Assembly: GCF_034258515.1 (NCBI RefSeq)
Contig: NZ_CP139438.1
Location: forward strand, 1,116,001 to 1,180,000
DNA length: 64,000 nucleotides
Direction of reading: 5' to 3'
Source: Pseudarthrobacter oxydans
GTDB lineage: Bacteria > Actinomycetota > Actinomycetes > Actinomycetales > Micrococcaceae
Part shown: positions 1 through 7,605 of the stretch, piece by piece
Position numbering within the stretch: the first letter of the stretch is position 1
Layout: every line of letters begins with the position of its first letter
The notes under the pieces: generated by a model
Database searches by the model: none
What the model was told of the DNA's origin: nothing
The model's input: only the letters and a program-made list of their open reading frames with translations
Program-made: the position numbers and the translations under genes

Positions 1-1163
1 ACAAGAGAGTTGGCTCCGCTGTGGGTAAGCCGGCTGATCCTGTCGGGCGCGAAGAGTGTGTCCTGGGCAAGCAGTGATGCTCCGGTCAGGCCGGCCACAT
101 CTCCAAGGCCGGAGCGTTCGACGACGAGCTCCCGGGTGGCGAATTCACGTGCACCGGCGAAGATAGCCTCGCGGATGGGTGTGAGGAAGGGTTCGCCCGC
201 TGCGGCGAGACTTCCGCCGATAATGACGGCCTCTGGATTGATCAGTCCAACGATGTCGGCCAGCGTCTGGCCAAGGGCGGTTCCCGTTTCCTCAAGGAGA
301 GTTAGCGTTCGGTGGTCCCCGTTGTTCGCGAGCTCAACAATGTCCGCTCCTGTCCTGACTTTGTAGCCGCGGGCCACTAGTTCGGCGCGTATCACCGCTC
401 CGCTGGCTACGGTTTCGAGCCGTTGGAGGCGGCCGCCACCGATTCGGGGCCGGCTCAGGTCGCCGGCTCCTCCGCGCGCGCCGCGGTACACGGCCCCGTC
501 CAGCACAAACCCCAGCCCGATCCCGATGCCGGCTTTCACGCCCACGATGTCCCGGTATCCCACCCTGCCCCGCCTTGCTTCCGCCAGGGCCATGGTGTTT
601 ACGTCCCGATCAACTGCCAGGACGGCATGTCCATATCTGCTCAAGAAGTAGTCGCGGACAGCCACGCCGTCCCATTGCTTATCGACTTGCGGTGATGCCA
701 GGCATCCGGTTGTGACATCCACGGGCCCGGGGACGCCGACGCCGATCCCCACGACGTCAGCCCTGGTCTTCCCCAGGCGGAGCAGCATGTGGTCGAAAAC
801 CTGGCCTGCCCATTCGAAAATCTCAGCAGGCCCCTGGCTTGGCCCGATGTCTGCCTCGTCAACGCTGAGGATGGTGGAGACCAGGTCCGTGATGGCCACC
901 ATGCTGTGTGAACCGCTGATATCAAGGGCCAGAAGCACGCCAGAATCCGGCTTGACCGCAAACGTTTCGGGTGGGCGTCCGCCGCGGGAGTCCAGTTGAC
1001 CTACGCTCATGATGATGGAGGCGTTCAGTAGCTCTTCGAGCCGCCGGGCAAGGGTGATTCGCGACCACCCCAGCCGCTCCAGAAGGTCATTCCTGGTCGT
1101 CGCCTGGCCGGACCTGATCAGGCCCAGGACAACGCCCGATCCTGTCGAAAGTGATTGTGCCAT
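1..1163 (-). CDS. ROK-family transcriptional regulator, 3' end outside window
   Basis: Reading from an ATG at 1163 the frame stays open for about 387 codons to the left edge, so the C-terminus is missing. Residues about 1-70 form a winged helix-turn-helix (MAQSLSTGSG..., TRNDLLERLGWSRITLARR), typical of the DNA-binding half of NagC/XylR proteins. The rest is a ROK sugar-kinase-like fold: LLALDISGSH phosphate loop, then GIGVGVPGPVD, a GIGIGLGFVLDG segment, and near the end NPEAVIIGGSL. The canonical ROK zinc-cysteine cluster is not evident in the part seen. Such proteins usually repress sugar uptake or catabolism genes; the target here is unknown because the downstream side is cut off. An AT-rich stretch at about 1205-1235 is the likely promoter area. 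Confidence 0.9.
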   Translation of the reverse strand, partial: MAQSLSTGSGVVLGLIRSGQATTRNDLLERLGWSRITLARRLEELLNASIIMSVGQLDSRGGRPPETFAVKPDSGVLLALDISGSHSMVAITDLVSTILSVDEADIGPSQGPAEIFEWAGQVFDHMLLRLGKTRADVVGIGVGVPGPVDVTTGCLASPQVDKQWDGVAVRDYFLSRYGHAVLAVDRDVNTMALAEARRGRVGYRDIVGVKAGIGIGLGFVLDGAVYRGARGGAGDLSRPRIGGGRLQRLETVASGAVIRAELVARGYKVRTGADIVELANNGDHRTLTLLEETGTALGQTLADIVGLINPEAVIIGGSLAAAGEPFLTPIREAIFAGAREFATRELVVERSGLGDVAGLTGASLLAQDTLFAPDRISRLTHSGANSL

Positions 1164-1406
1164 TCCAACCTCTCGTTTGGTCGCCACGCAGGAATCCGAG
1201 CGGATACCGTTTATGCATACTAGTAACCGAAAGTCTATCGTGACTCAGGACACCTGGCCGTAGTCTGGGGGCCGTGCCTGTGCACGGAGAGCGGCATTGT
1301 CCCGTGGTGGAATCTGCATGGAAGGCGGTAGGCGGGACTTGTCGGCAGCAGCACGCCTTACGGCGGGAAGTACGACGGCGGAGGCGGGCCGGGAGCGCGC
1401 TGTCAG

Positions 1407-1505
1407 GGACATCTCCGGTGCAGAGGGCGGCCACGAGCGCGATGTGGTCGTGGTTGGACTTGTGGAGCTTCTCGATGGGGTAGGGGAGGAAGTGGTCGTA
1501 GAGTT
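1407..1505 (-). pseudogene. Fragment of a GntR/FCD regulator gene
   Basis: About 99 bases here closely match 3474-3572, inside the intact GntR gene. On the minus strand both read (Q/E)LYD(H/Y)F(L/I)PYPIEKLHKSN(H/Q)DHIALVAAL, part of the FCD ligand-binding domain. Similarity stops abruptly on both sides and the remaining frame encodes arginine-rich nonsense, so this is a remnant of a second copy. It is in the same orientation as the intact gene. The rest of the 417-base gap (1164-1580) holds the ROK promoter area and nothing else recognisable. Confidence 0.75.
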
Positions 1506-1529
1506 GGCCCGGTTTGCGGGTTCAGAGCC

Positions 1530-1571
1530 CACGAGGGGCGCGTCCGGCTTTGGCCGGGCGCGCCCCTCGTG
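1530..1571 (-). terminator. Strong hairpin downstream of the PASTA-like lipoprotein gene
   Basis: CACGAGGGGCGCG at 1530-1542 pairs perfectly with CGCGCCCCTCGTG at 1559-1571. The stem continues through CCGGC/GCCGG to a TTTG loop, about 19 pairs in all. It starts ten bases past the stop of the minus-strand gene at 1581. There is no long U-tract, as is common for actinobacterial terminators. Confidence 0.75.
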
Positions 1572-1580
1572 AGACAGAAG

Positions 1581-2012
1581 CTATTTGGTTACGTGCACTA
1601 CCACTGCCTTCTCGACGGCTTGTTCCGCTCCTGCGTTGTCGATTCCAGTAACTGTCCAGTTGCTGAGCAACAGCACGGTCTTTCCGGTGTCAGAGTTATA
1701 GACGAGCTTTTTGAAGCCAAGCGCGGTCAATTCATCGTCGAGTGCTTCCGCATTCATTCCAGCGGCGTTGGCCGGGATCACGGCGGTCGCTGGTGCAGCA
1801 GGAGCCGGTGCCGGGGCTGCCACAACGGCAGGAGCAACAGGTTCGGCTGTGACCGTGGCGGTCGCCGTCACTGTTGCCGTTGCAGTAACGGTTGCCGTGG
1901 CCGTTTGGGTAACGGTATGCGTGACGGTTGGAGCTGCTTGAGGGGATCCCGCGCAGCTTGAAAGGGCCAAGCACAGGAGCGCGCCGCTGGCCAGTGTTGT
2001 CGTGAGTTTCAA
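1581..2012 (-). CDS. Small secreted lipoprotein with PASTA-like C-terminal domain
   Basis: The protein is about 143 residues from TTG at 2012. This start is preferred over the in-frame ATG at 2042 because GAGGGG lies nine bases before it and it gives a clean signal peptide, MKLTTTLASGALLCLALSSC, with lipobox LSSC. After the cysteine come a low-complexity TVTATA repeat (about residues 30-60) and an Ala/Pro linker, a flexible spacer from the membrane. The last about 60 residues (GMNAEALDDELTALGF ... GKTVLLLSNWTVTG) resemble a PASTA fold. Function is unknown. It sits next to another surface protein gene and ends at a strong hairpin. Confidence 0.8.
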   Translation of the reverse strand: MKLTTTLASGALLCLALSSCAGSPQAAPTVTHTVTQTATATVTATATVTATATVTAEPVAPAVVAAPAPAPAAPATAVIPANAAGMNAEALDDELTALGFKKLVYNSDTGKTVLLLSNWTVTGIDNAGAEQAVEKAVVVHVTK

Positions 2013-2129
2013 ACCTAATTTCCCCTCGAAATGTATTGGCAAATCTGGATGCCCCGTTGCGGCTCGCTGTCCAGTTCGGCACCGAAGCCTCTCGCGGCGC
2101 CGCGATGGGACGGATTGTCTTTGGACCAG

Positions 2130-3023
2130 CTAGAGGCCGGTGGTGCTGGCTCCATATTCGGCCTGCTCCGGCGTATAGCCCTCAAAGAGCAACTGGTCGA
2201 CCAGCCCGGACCGCGAGAAGGATGTGAACTTCAAGTAATCCTTGGCCTTCTTTGCTGCCTGCTCGTTGTAGTCAATCGTCATGTGGTCCACGGCCCAGGT
2301 TGCATCATCGACGGAGAACTTCTCGAACACCAGCTGATCGATCAGGCCGGACCGCGAGAAGGCGGTGAACTTGAGGTAGTCGCCGGCTTTCCGCTGGGCA
2401 CTCTGCTGGCTGATGGTCCCTTTCTTGGCGGCGGCTTCGGCCTCGGCCGCAGCCTTCGCAGCAGCCGCGTCAGCGGCAGCCTGAGCTTTGGCGGCAGCAT
2501 CGGCTTCGGCTTTTGCCTTAGCCGCTGCATCCGCCTCAGCCTTGGCTTTTGCAGCGGCCTCAGCTTCGGCCGCTGCAACAGCGGGGTCCTTTGTGGGAGC
2601 TGGAGTGGCAGACGCGGTCTGAGCTGCAGTGGCGACCTTGGGAGAGGAGGCGACGGGCGCTGACGAAGGTGCAGAGCCCGCGCGGGCCGAGTTGACGACG
2701 ATGCTGAGGAGAATGACAACGCCGGTGACGATCAGGGCCACTTTCTTGTGCCTGTCATAACCTTCCAGCGGAAGCCCACGCTTGTCGCGTGTCTTGTTAG
2801 CCAGCACCAAGATGAGGTCAATCAATGCCCAGATGCCGAGCCCACCAAAAGTGACGAGCTTCAGGATGCCGGTTCCCACCTTGCCGAGGTAGAAGCGGTC
2901 AACGCCGAAGACGCCAAGGAGCAGCGAGAGCAGCCAGGTCGCCAGGAACGACTTGTTGCTTACCGGCGGTTGACCATAGCCGTAGTTCGGAGGATAGGGG
3001 GCGGTGTAGGGTTGCTGGCTCAT
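2130..3023 (-). CDS. TM2-domain membrane protein with two Ltp-like repeats
   Basis: The protein is about 297 residues from ATG at 3023, chosen because GGAAGGA precedes it by five bases. Order: short Tyr/Pro/Gln-rich tail; TM2 module with two membrane helices (SFLATWLLSLLLGVFGVDRFYLG, then GLGIWALIDLILVLANKTRD); a further helix (VALIVTGVVILLSIVV); an Ala/Lys/Glu-rich probable coiled coil of about 70 residues; and two C-terminal repeats, each containing (A/D)YLKFT(A/S)FSRSGL(I/V)DQL, the pattern of Ltp host cell-surface lipoprotein domains. In phage TP-J34 the Ltp lipoprotein blocks DNA injection, so a role at the cell surface is plausible but not shown here. Confidence 0.85.
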   Translation of the reverse strand: MSQQPYTAPYPPNYGYGQPPVSNKSFLATWLLSLLLGVFGVDRFYLGKVGTGILKLVTFGGLGIWALIDLILVLANKTRDKRGLPLEGYDRHKKVALIVTGVVILLSIVVNSARAGSAPSSAPVASSPKVATAAQTASATPAPTKDPAVAAAEAEAAAKAKAEADAAAKAKAEADAAAKAQAAADAAAAKAAAEAEAAAKKGTISQQSAQRKAGDYLKFTAFSRSGLIDQLVFEKFSVDDATWAVDHMTIDYNEQAAKKAKDYLKFTSFSRSGLVDQLLFEGYTPEQAEYGASTTGL

Positions 3024-3372
3024 GAGAGTCCTTCCATAGGACACCTGACCGACGTGCGATAAAAAGCGTGCGGGGTTGGGTGCGGTGATGGACACACATG
3101 GAGGAAATCCAGCGTGGAGCGTGGACCGCAAAAGCGGTACACCGAGCCAGCCGACAGAAACAACATTTTCGCTTCCCCCAATAGCGTCAAAGTCATTTCA
3201 TTAGATCTGAGAAAATGCCGCCTTTTTTGGTTTCTGGGAGAAAACTGCGCGAATCCTGATATTTAGTCGCGAATCTTGACGATTTATTGATGCTTTTTTG
3301 GGTCCTCATTCCAAGCCTTGGTTGGAAATTCGTACGTCGATAGCCGACTGATTGTGGCCATCGCAGCCCCTA
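3024..3372. other. Intergenic region, 349 bases, AT-rich
   Basis: No coding frame or RNA gene is recognisable. The segment from about 3160 to 3340 is clearly more AT-rich than its surroundings and must hold the promoter of the TM2/Ltp gene, which is transcribed leftward. No clear terminator for the GntR gene ending at 3373 was found. Confidence 0.5.
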
Positions 3373-4161
3373 TCAGTCCGAGATCGGGGCTGAGGGTTCG
3401 CCCTTAGCTAGTCCCATAAACATCGTCCGGTGCAGGATGTCCACGTGCTTCCTGGCAACTTCCACGGCGTCCTGGACATCTCCGGCGCGGAGGGCAGCCA
3501 CCAGGGCGATGTGGTCCTGGTTGGATTTGTGCAGCTTCTCGATGGGGTAGGGGATGAAGTAGTCGTAGAGCTCCGCTAGCGTCTCGTGATAAACCTCGAC
3601 GGCGGAGTCCAGACATGATGCAGTGCCCACCAGCTGATGGAACTGCTCGTCCATCCGGTGGTAGTACGACCAGTCGGTCGCGTTAGCCATTTCCCGGGTC
3701 AGCCGCTCCAGCTCATCCAGCTGCTGGCCAGTGGCGTTGACCGCTGCGTAATGCGTTACCGCGCATTCGAACAGCAGCCGCCGGTCCACCAGCCGGTTCA
3801 CCGCCTGGGACTCGGCCGGCGACGCCGACAGGGAAGCCAAAACATCCGTAGGCGGCGCCTCCGCCACAAACGTTCCCCCGGCCCGCCCGCGCCGGCGCAC
3901 CACCACGCCCTGCTCCGCCAAACTCGCCAGCGCACGGCGGGCCGTGATCGGGCTGACCGAAAGGCCCAGGGCAACGTCCTCCTGGTCCGGCAGCCGCTCA
4001 CCCGGTTTCAAGAGCCCCAACGAAATCGCCATCCCGATCCGCATCCGCACGGCGTCCATGGCACTGCGGCGCTCCATGCCGGGCATCCTGCCGGCGCCGA
4101 GGGGCGGGGGCTCGACGGTGTCCTCCAGCTGACGGGTCATATCCGCTACTTTACGGCCCAC
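3373..4161 (-). CDS. GntR-family regulator, FadR/FCD subfamily
   Basis: 262 residues from GTG at 4161 (AAGGGGG five bases upstream; an ATG at 4140 lacks such a site). Residues about 30-100 are the winged helix (RMRIGMAISLGLLKPGERLPD, then VSPITARRALASLAEQGVV). Residues about 115-245 are an all-helical FCD effector domain with HQLVGTASCL and the DHIALVAALRAGD segment that carries its metal/ligand histidines. The gene is divergent from the nitrilase-permease operon, and an imperfect 21-bp palindrome lies between them. By family it should repress that operon until it binds the substrate or a hydrolysis product. A decayed copy of part of this gene is at 1407-1505. Confidence 0.9.
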   Translation of the reverse strand: MGRKVADMTRQLEDTVEPPPLGAGRMPGMERRSAMDAVRMRIGMAISLGLLKPGERLPDQEDVALGLSVSPITARRALASLAEQGVVVRRRGRAGGTFVAEAPPTDVLASLSASPAESQAVNRLVDRRLLFECAVTHYAAVNATGQQLDELERLTREMANATDWSYYHRMDEQFHQLVGTASCLDSAVEVYHETLAELYDYFIPYPIEKLHKSNQDHIALVAALRAGDVQDAVEVARKHVDILHRTMFMGLAKGEPSAPISD

Positions 4162-4179
4162 ACCAGCCCCCTTCCCTTT

Positions 4180-4200
4180 ATTGGATCATTCTGATCTAAT
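4180..4200. promoter_or_regulatory. Palindromic operator between the GntR gene and the nitrilase operon
   Basis: ATTGGATCA (4180-4188) and TGATCTAAT (4192-4200) form an inverted repeat with one mismatch around a 3-base centre. It lies 19 bases upstream of the GntR start and 36 bases upstream of the nitrilase start, in the only AT-rich stretch. This is the expected place and shape for a GntR-family operator controlling both directions. Confidence 0.6.
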
Positions 4201-4235
4201 ATAACCCGGATCACACCCCAACGCGGAGAAAACCC

Positions 4236-5114
4236 ATGCAACGCATCCTTCCCCTCATCGCCGCCCAGGCCCGGCCGCGGCTCATCGGCGAACCCGTTTC
4301 GGCCTTCGCGGACGAGGTCAAAGCGGCCCTCGAAGCCCAGCCGCACAGCAAGCTGGTCGTCTTCCCCGAGCTGCACCTCTTCGGCGACGGAAACCCGGAC
4401 CTGCAGCGCGCGGAGATCCTTCAAGAATCCGCCGAACCCCTGGACGGGCCACGGGTCAAAGAACTCAAACAGCTCGCGAAAGACCTCAACATCTGGCTGG
4501 TCCCCGGCAGTGTCTGCGAACGCGGCCCCGAAGGCCAGCTGTTCAACACCCAGCTGGTCCTGTCCCCCGAAGGGGAGCTCGCCGGCTACTACCGGAAGAT
4601 CTTCCCCTGGCGCCCGTTCGAGCCCTACGATCCCGGCGACAGGTTCACCACCGTGGACCTGCCCGGCATCGGCAGGGTGGGCCTGAACATCTGCTACGAC
4701 GCCTGGTACCCGGAGGTGTCCCGCCAGCTCGCCTGGATGGGCGCCGAGGTGATCCTCAACGTCGTCAAAACCACCACCCCGGACCGCAAGCAGGAACTGA
4801 TCCTCGCGAAGGCCAACGCCATCGTGAACCAGGTCTTTATGGTCAGCGTCAACTGCGCCGGCCCCACCGGCCAGGGCAAGAGCATCATCGTGGACCCGGA
4901 GGGCAACACCCTCGCCGAGGCCCCGGACGACGCACCCCGGCTGCTCACCGCGGAACTGGACCTGGCCGCCGTCGACCGCGTCCGCACGCACGGCACGGAG
5001 AACCTCAACCGCCCCTGGTCGCAGTTCCGCGAGGGGGAGCCCGCCGTCGAACTTTCCGTCTACCAAGGCCGGATCAACCCGGCCACCTGGACACCGCCGT
5101 CCTACAAGCCCTAA
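4236..5114 (+). CDS. Carbon-nitrogen hydrolase (nitrilase superfamily)
   Basis: 292 residues, cytoplasmic. The Glu-Lys-Cys triad is visible: Glu in VVFPELHLFG (about residue 47), Lys in YYRKIFPW (about 119) and Cys in NICYDAWYPE (about 153). The family hydrolyses amides, N-carbamoyl compounds or nitriles through a thioester on the Cys. First gene of an operon with an APC permease (nine bases on) and a second nitrilase. That order suggests the permease imports the compound the hydrolases attack. Substrate is not determinable; the second member has a different sequence around the Cys, so the two probably act on different compounds or successive steps. GGAG precedes the ATG. Confidence 0.88.
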   Translation: MQRILPLIAAQARPRLIGEPVSAFADEVKAALEAQPHSKLVVFPELHLFGDGNPDLQRAEILQESAEPLDGPRVKELKQLAKDLNIWLVPGSVCERGPEGQLFNTQLVLSPEGELAGYYRKIFPWRPFEPYDPGDRFTTVDLPGIGRVGLNICYDAWYPEVSRQLAWMGAEVILNVVKTTTPDRKQELILAKANAIVNQVFMVSVNCAGPTGQGKSIIVDPEGNTLAEAPDDAPRLLTAELDLAAVDRVRTHGTENLNRPWSQFREGEPAVELSVYQGRINPATWTPPSYKP

Positions 5115-5123
5115 GGAAACATC

Positions 5124-6473
5124 GTGACAACCACCCTTACCCGCACGCTGAAGCTGCCCTCGCTGGTCCTGTTCGGGCTGGCGTACCTGACCCCGATCAT
5201 CGTCCTGGGGATCTTCGGCATCATCGCCGAAACCACCGGCGGTGCCGCGCCCGCCGCGTACCTCGTGGCGCTCGTGGCCATGCTGTTCACCGCGCACAGC
5301 TACGGCCGGATGGCCATCGCCTACCCCGTGGCCGGCTCCGCCTACACCTACGTCCGCCGCTCCATCGATTCCCGGGTGGGGTTCCTGGTGGGCTGGGCCG
5401 TGCTGCTGGACTACCTCTTCCTGCCCATGGTCATCTGGCTCATCGGCGGCTCGTACCTGAGCGCCCAGTTCCCCGGCATCCCCATCGGCGTCTGGATCGT
5501 GGGCTTCATCGTCATCACCACGCTGCTGAACATCCTGGGCATCAAGGTGGCGGACAAGGCCAACTACGTGCTGATGGCCTTCCAGCTGCTGGTCCTCGTG
5601 TTCTTCGTGGCGCTGGCCATCGGCAGCGTCGTGTCCGCCAACGGCGCCGGGGGACTGGCCAGTGGGCAGCCGTTCTTCAATGACACCGCCAGCTTCGCCA
5701 CCATCTCCGCCGGCGCCGCCATCGCCGCGTACTCGTTCCTCGGGTTCGACGCCGTCACCACCCTCACCGAGGAAACCATCAACCCGCGCCGGACCGTGCC
5801 GCGCGCCATCATGCTCGTGGCCCTGATCGGCGGCGGCATCTTCGTAGCGGTCTCCTACGTGACCCAGCTGGTGCACCCCGGCGGCGTGTTCGAGGACTCC
5901 GCCTCCGCTGCCAGCTCAATCGCACTGCAGATCGGCGGACAGCTGTTCGGCGCCGTGTTCCTGGCCGGCCTGGTGGTGGCGCAGTTCGCCTCCGGCCTCG
6001 CCGCGCAGGCCAGCGCCTCCCGCCTGCTCTACGCAATGGGCCGCGACTCCGTCCTGCCCAAGGCAGTCTTCGGCAAGCTGAACGAGAAGTTCCACACGCC
6101 GGTGGCAAACCTGGTGATCACCGGCATCGTGGGCCTGATCGCGATCTTCCTGGACGTGGCCACGTCGACGTCGTTCATCAACTTTGGTGCCTTTACCGCC
6201 TTCACGCTGGTGAACGCCTCGGTGGTGTTCCACTATGTGCGCCAGGGCCGGGCCGGGCACCGGCTGAACGCGGTGTCCTACGTGGTGGTCCCGGTGATCG
6301 GCGCCGTCATCTGCGCCTACCTGATCTCCCAGCTGGACAGCAACGCCATTACCCTGGGACTGTCATGGCTGGTACTGGGCGTGCTGGTCCTGGCCCTGAT
6401 CACCCGCGGCTTCAAGGCCTCGCCGCCGGAGATGGCGGCCACGGAGAAGGCGACGGTCGAGGCGGCCGCCTGA
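5124..6473 (+). CDS. APC-family amino acid/polyamine permease
   Basis: 449 residues from GTG at 5124, with AAGGA six bases upstream. About twelve membrane helices are visible. Family signatures are the glycine-rich first helix (LVLFGLAYLTPIIVLGIFG), AYPVAGSAYTYVRRSI in the second/third helix region, and AAYSFLGFDAVTTLTEETINP around helix six, the usual substrate site. It closely resembles putrescine/ethanolamine-type APC transporters, which fits neighbouring nitrilases that could handle carbamoyl or amide nitrogen compounds. It is translated with the upstream nitrilase (nine-base gap) and is followed after 46 bases by the second one. Confidence 0.9.
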   Translation: MTTTLTRTLKLPSLVLFGLAYLTPIIVLGIFGIIAETTGGAAPAAYLVALVAMLFTAHSYGRMAIAYPVAGSAYTYVRRSIDSRVGFLVGWAVLLDYLFLPMVIWLIGGSYLSAQFPGIPIGVWIVGFIVITTLLNILGIKVADKANYVLMAFQLLVLVFFVALAIGSVVSANGAGGLASGQPFFNDTASFATISAGAAIAAYSFLGFDAVTTLTEETINPRRTVPRAIMLVALIGGGIFVAVSYVTQLVHPGGVFEDSASAASSIALQIGGQLFGAVFLAGLVVAQFASGLAAQASASRLLYAMGRDSVLPKAVFGKLNEKFHTPVANLVITGIVGLIAIFLDVATSTSFINFGAFTAFTLVNASVVFHYVRQGRAGHRLNAVSYVVVPVIGAVICAYLISQLDSNAITLGLSWLVLGVLVLALITRGFKASPPEMAATEKATVEAAA

Positions 6474-6519
6474 CTTCTGGTTACTTGTGTGGTTCGTTGG
6501 GGCCGGGAAAGGAAGATTC

Positions 6520-7299
6520 GTGAGGATAGCGCTGGGGCAGCTGGAGTCGGGTGCCGACATCCAGGCGAACCTTGCCGCGATCGACCGGTTCACCGCCCAG
6601 GCCGCGCGCGACGGCGCCGCGCTGGTCGCCTTCCCGGAGTACGCCACCTACGAGAAGAAGAAGGTGGACGCGACGTTCCCCGCAGTGGCGGAGCCGCTGA
6701 ACGGCCCCGTCTGCCAGGAGCTTGCCGCCATTGCCCGCCGCCACCGCATCGCGCTGGTGGCGGGGGTGGTGGAAACCTCGGACGAGTCCGGGCGGGCGTA
6801 CAACACCCTGGTGGCTTACGGGCCCGACGGCGGCCGGCTGGCTTTCTACCGGAAGATCCACCTTTTCGACGCGCAGGGCTTTGGGGAGTCGACGTTCATC
6901 AAGCCCGGGCCGTCCACGGAGCCGGTGGTGTTCGAGCACGGGGGAGTGCGGTTCGGGCTGATGACCTGCTACGACCTCCGGTTCCCGGAGCTGGCCAGAT
7001 CATTGGCCGACGCCGGCGCGCAGGTCCTGCTGGTCTGCTCGTCATGGGTGCCGGGCGTGCATAAGACGGAGCAGTGGCTGGCGCTGAATGCGGCCCGGGC
7101 GATCGAGAACAGCGTGTACGTGGCGGGGGTGTGCCAGGCGCCGCCGGTCTCCGTGGGGCGGAGCGTGCTGGTGGACCCGCTGGGGGTTGTTGAGGCTGAT
7201 CTTGGGCTTGAGGCTGGTGTCCGGACGGTGGAGGTGTCGCTGGAGACAGTGAAGCGGGTGCGGGAGGCGTTCCCGATGTTCCGGCAGCGGCGAATATAA
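6520..7299 (+). CDS. Second carbon-nitrogen hydrolase (nitrilase/omega-amidase type)
   Basis: 259 residues from GTG at 6520 (AGGA six bases upstream); an earlier in-frame start would add an unlikely MWFVGAGKGRF leader. Triad: Glu in LVAFPEYATY, Lys in AFYRKIHLFDAQG, Cys in GLMTCYDLRFPEL. The CYDLRFPEL block and FDAQGF are typical of the Nit/omega-amidase and deaminated-glutathione amidase branch, unlike the first nitrilase of the operon (CYDAWYPE). Probably cytoplasmic and co-transcribed with the permease. It is the last gene of the high-GC operon; the accessory block starts after it. Confidence 0.88.
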   Translation: MRIALGQLESGADIQANLAAIDRFTAQAARDGAALVAFPEYATYEKKKVDATFPAVAEPLNGPVCQELAAIARRHRIALVAGVVETSDESGRAYNTLVAYGPDGGRLAFYRKIHLFDAQGFGESTFIKPGPSTEPVVFEHGGVRFGLMTCYDLRFPELARSLADAGAQVLLVCSSWVPGVHKTEQWLALNAARAIENSVYVAGVCQAPPVSVGRSVLVDPLGVVEADLGLEAGVRTVEVSLETVKRVREAFPMFRQRRI

Positions 7300-7605
7300 C
7301 CCCTTCTCTTTCCCGACTCCCTGCGAGTAGCGGAAGTTGCGCTCCATGAGAGCGGCCAATCGCAAGGACACGCCGTAAAGGGGTGGCATGCCCACTCGGT
7401 GCACTGCTCTTGTTTATGATTTTGCGTGGGTTCCAAGAGGAACTAGGCTACCTGCCATTTGTAAGCGGATCATGACTGATCATCACCGATTACCTGAGGC
7501 GTGCTGTTCAACCAGCGCTCCTGCGTGAGGCTCATTTTATTTGTGGTGGGTTGGCCGCCGATGGTGCCCGCGAAAGCGGGCACCATCACCAAATTAGGGG
7601 GCAGG
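7300..7605 (+). other. 306-base leader before the reverse transcriptase, possible non-coding RNA
   Basis: No protein frame is convincing here. Composition shifts from the GC-rich operon to more mixed sequence. Its right end holds a perfect 12-bp hairpin with a GAAA loop (7560-7587). Many bacterial reverse transcriptases have their template RNA just upstream, so this is the place to look for one; the sequence alone does not prove an RNA gene. No tRNA or integrase that could mark an insertion site was seen. Confidence 0.35.
7560..7587 (+). ncRNA. GNRA-tetraloop hairpin 18 bases before the reverse transcriptase gene
   Basis: GATGGTGCCCGC (7560-7571), GAAA (7572-7575) and GCGGGCACCATC (7576-7587) form a perfect 12-bp stem with a GNRA loop. 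It is not followed by a T-run and lies just ahead of the AGGGGG ribosome site at 7596-7601, so a simple terminator is unlikely. It may be the 3' end of a structured RNA used by the enzyme or a translational control element. Classed as RNA with reservation. Confidence 0.4.

Noticed and set aside
1860..1920. Tandem short repeat as a CRISPR or satellite
   Set aside because: It encodes the TVTATA linker of a lipoprotein and has no spacer structure. No CRISPR array was seen in the window.
2420..2600. Repetitive GCT/GCC-rich sequence as a DNA repeat array
   Set aside because: It codes for the Ala/Lys/Glu coiled coil of the TM2/Ltp protein; the repetition is protein-level low complexity.
4146..5876. 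Long minus-strand open frame of 576 codons opposite the nitrilase and permease genes
   Set aside because: His/Asp/Gly-rich composition typical of the antisense of GC-rich genes; the plus-strand genes have clear domains.
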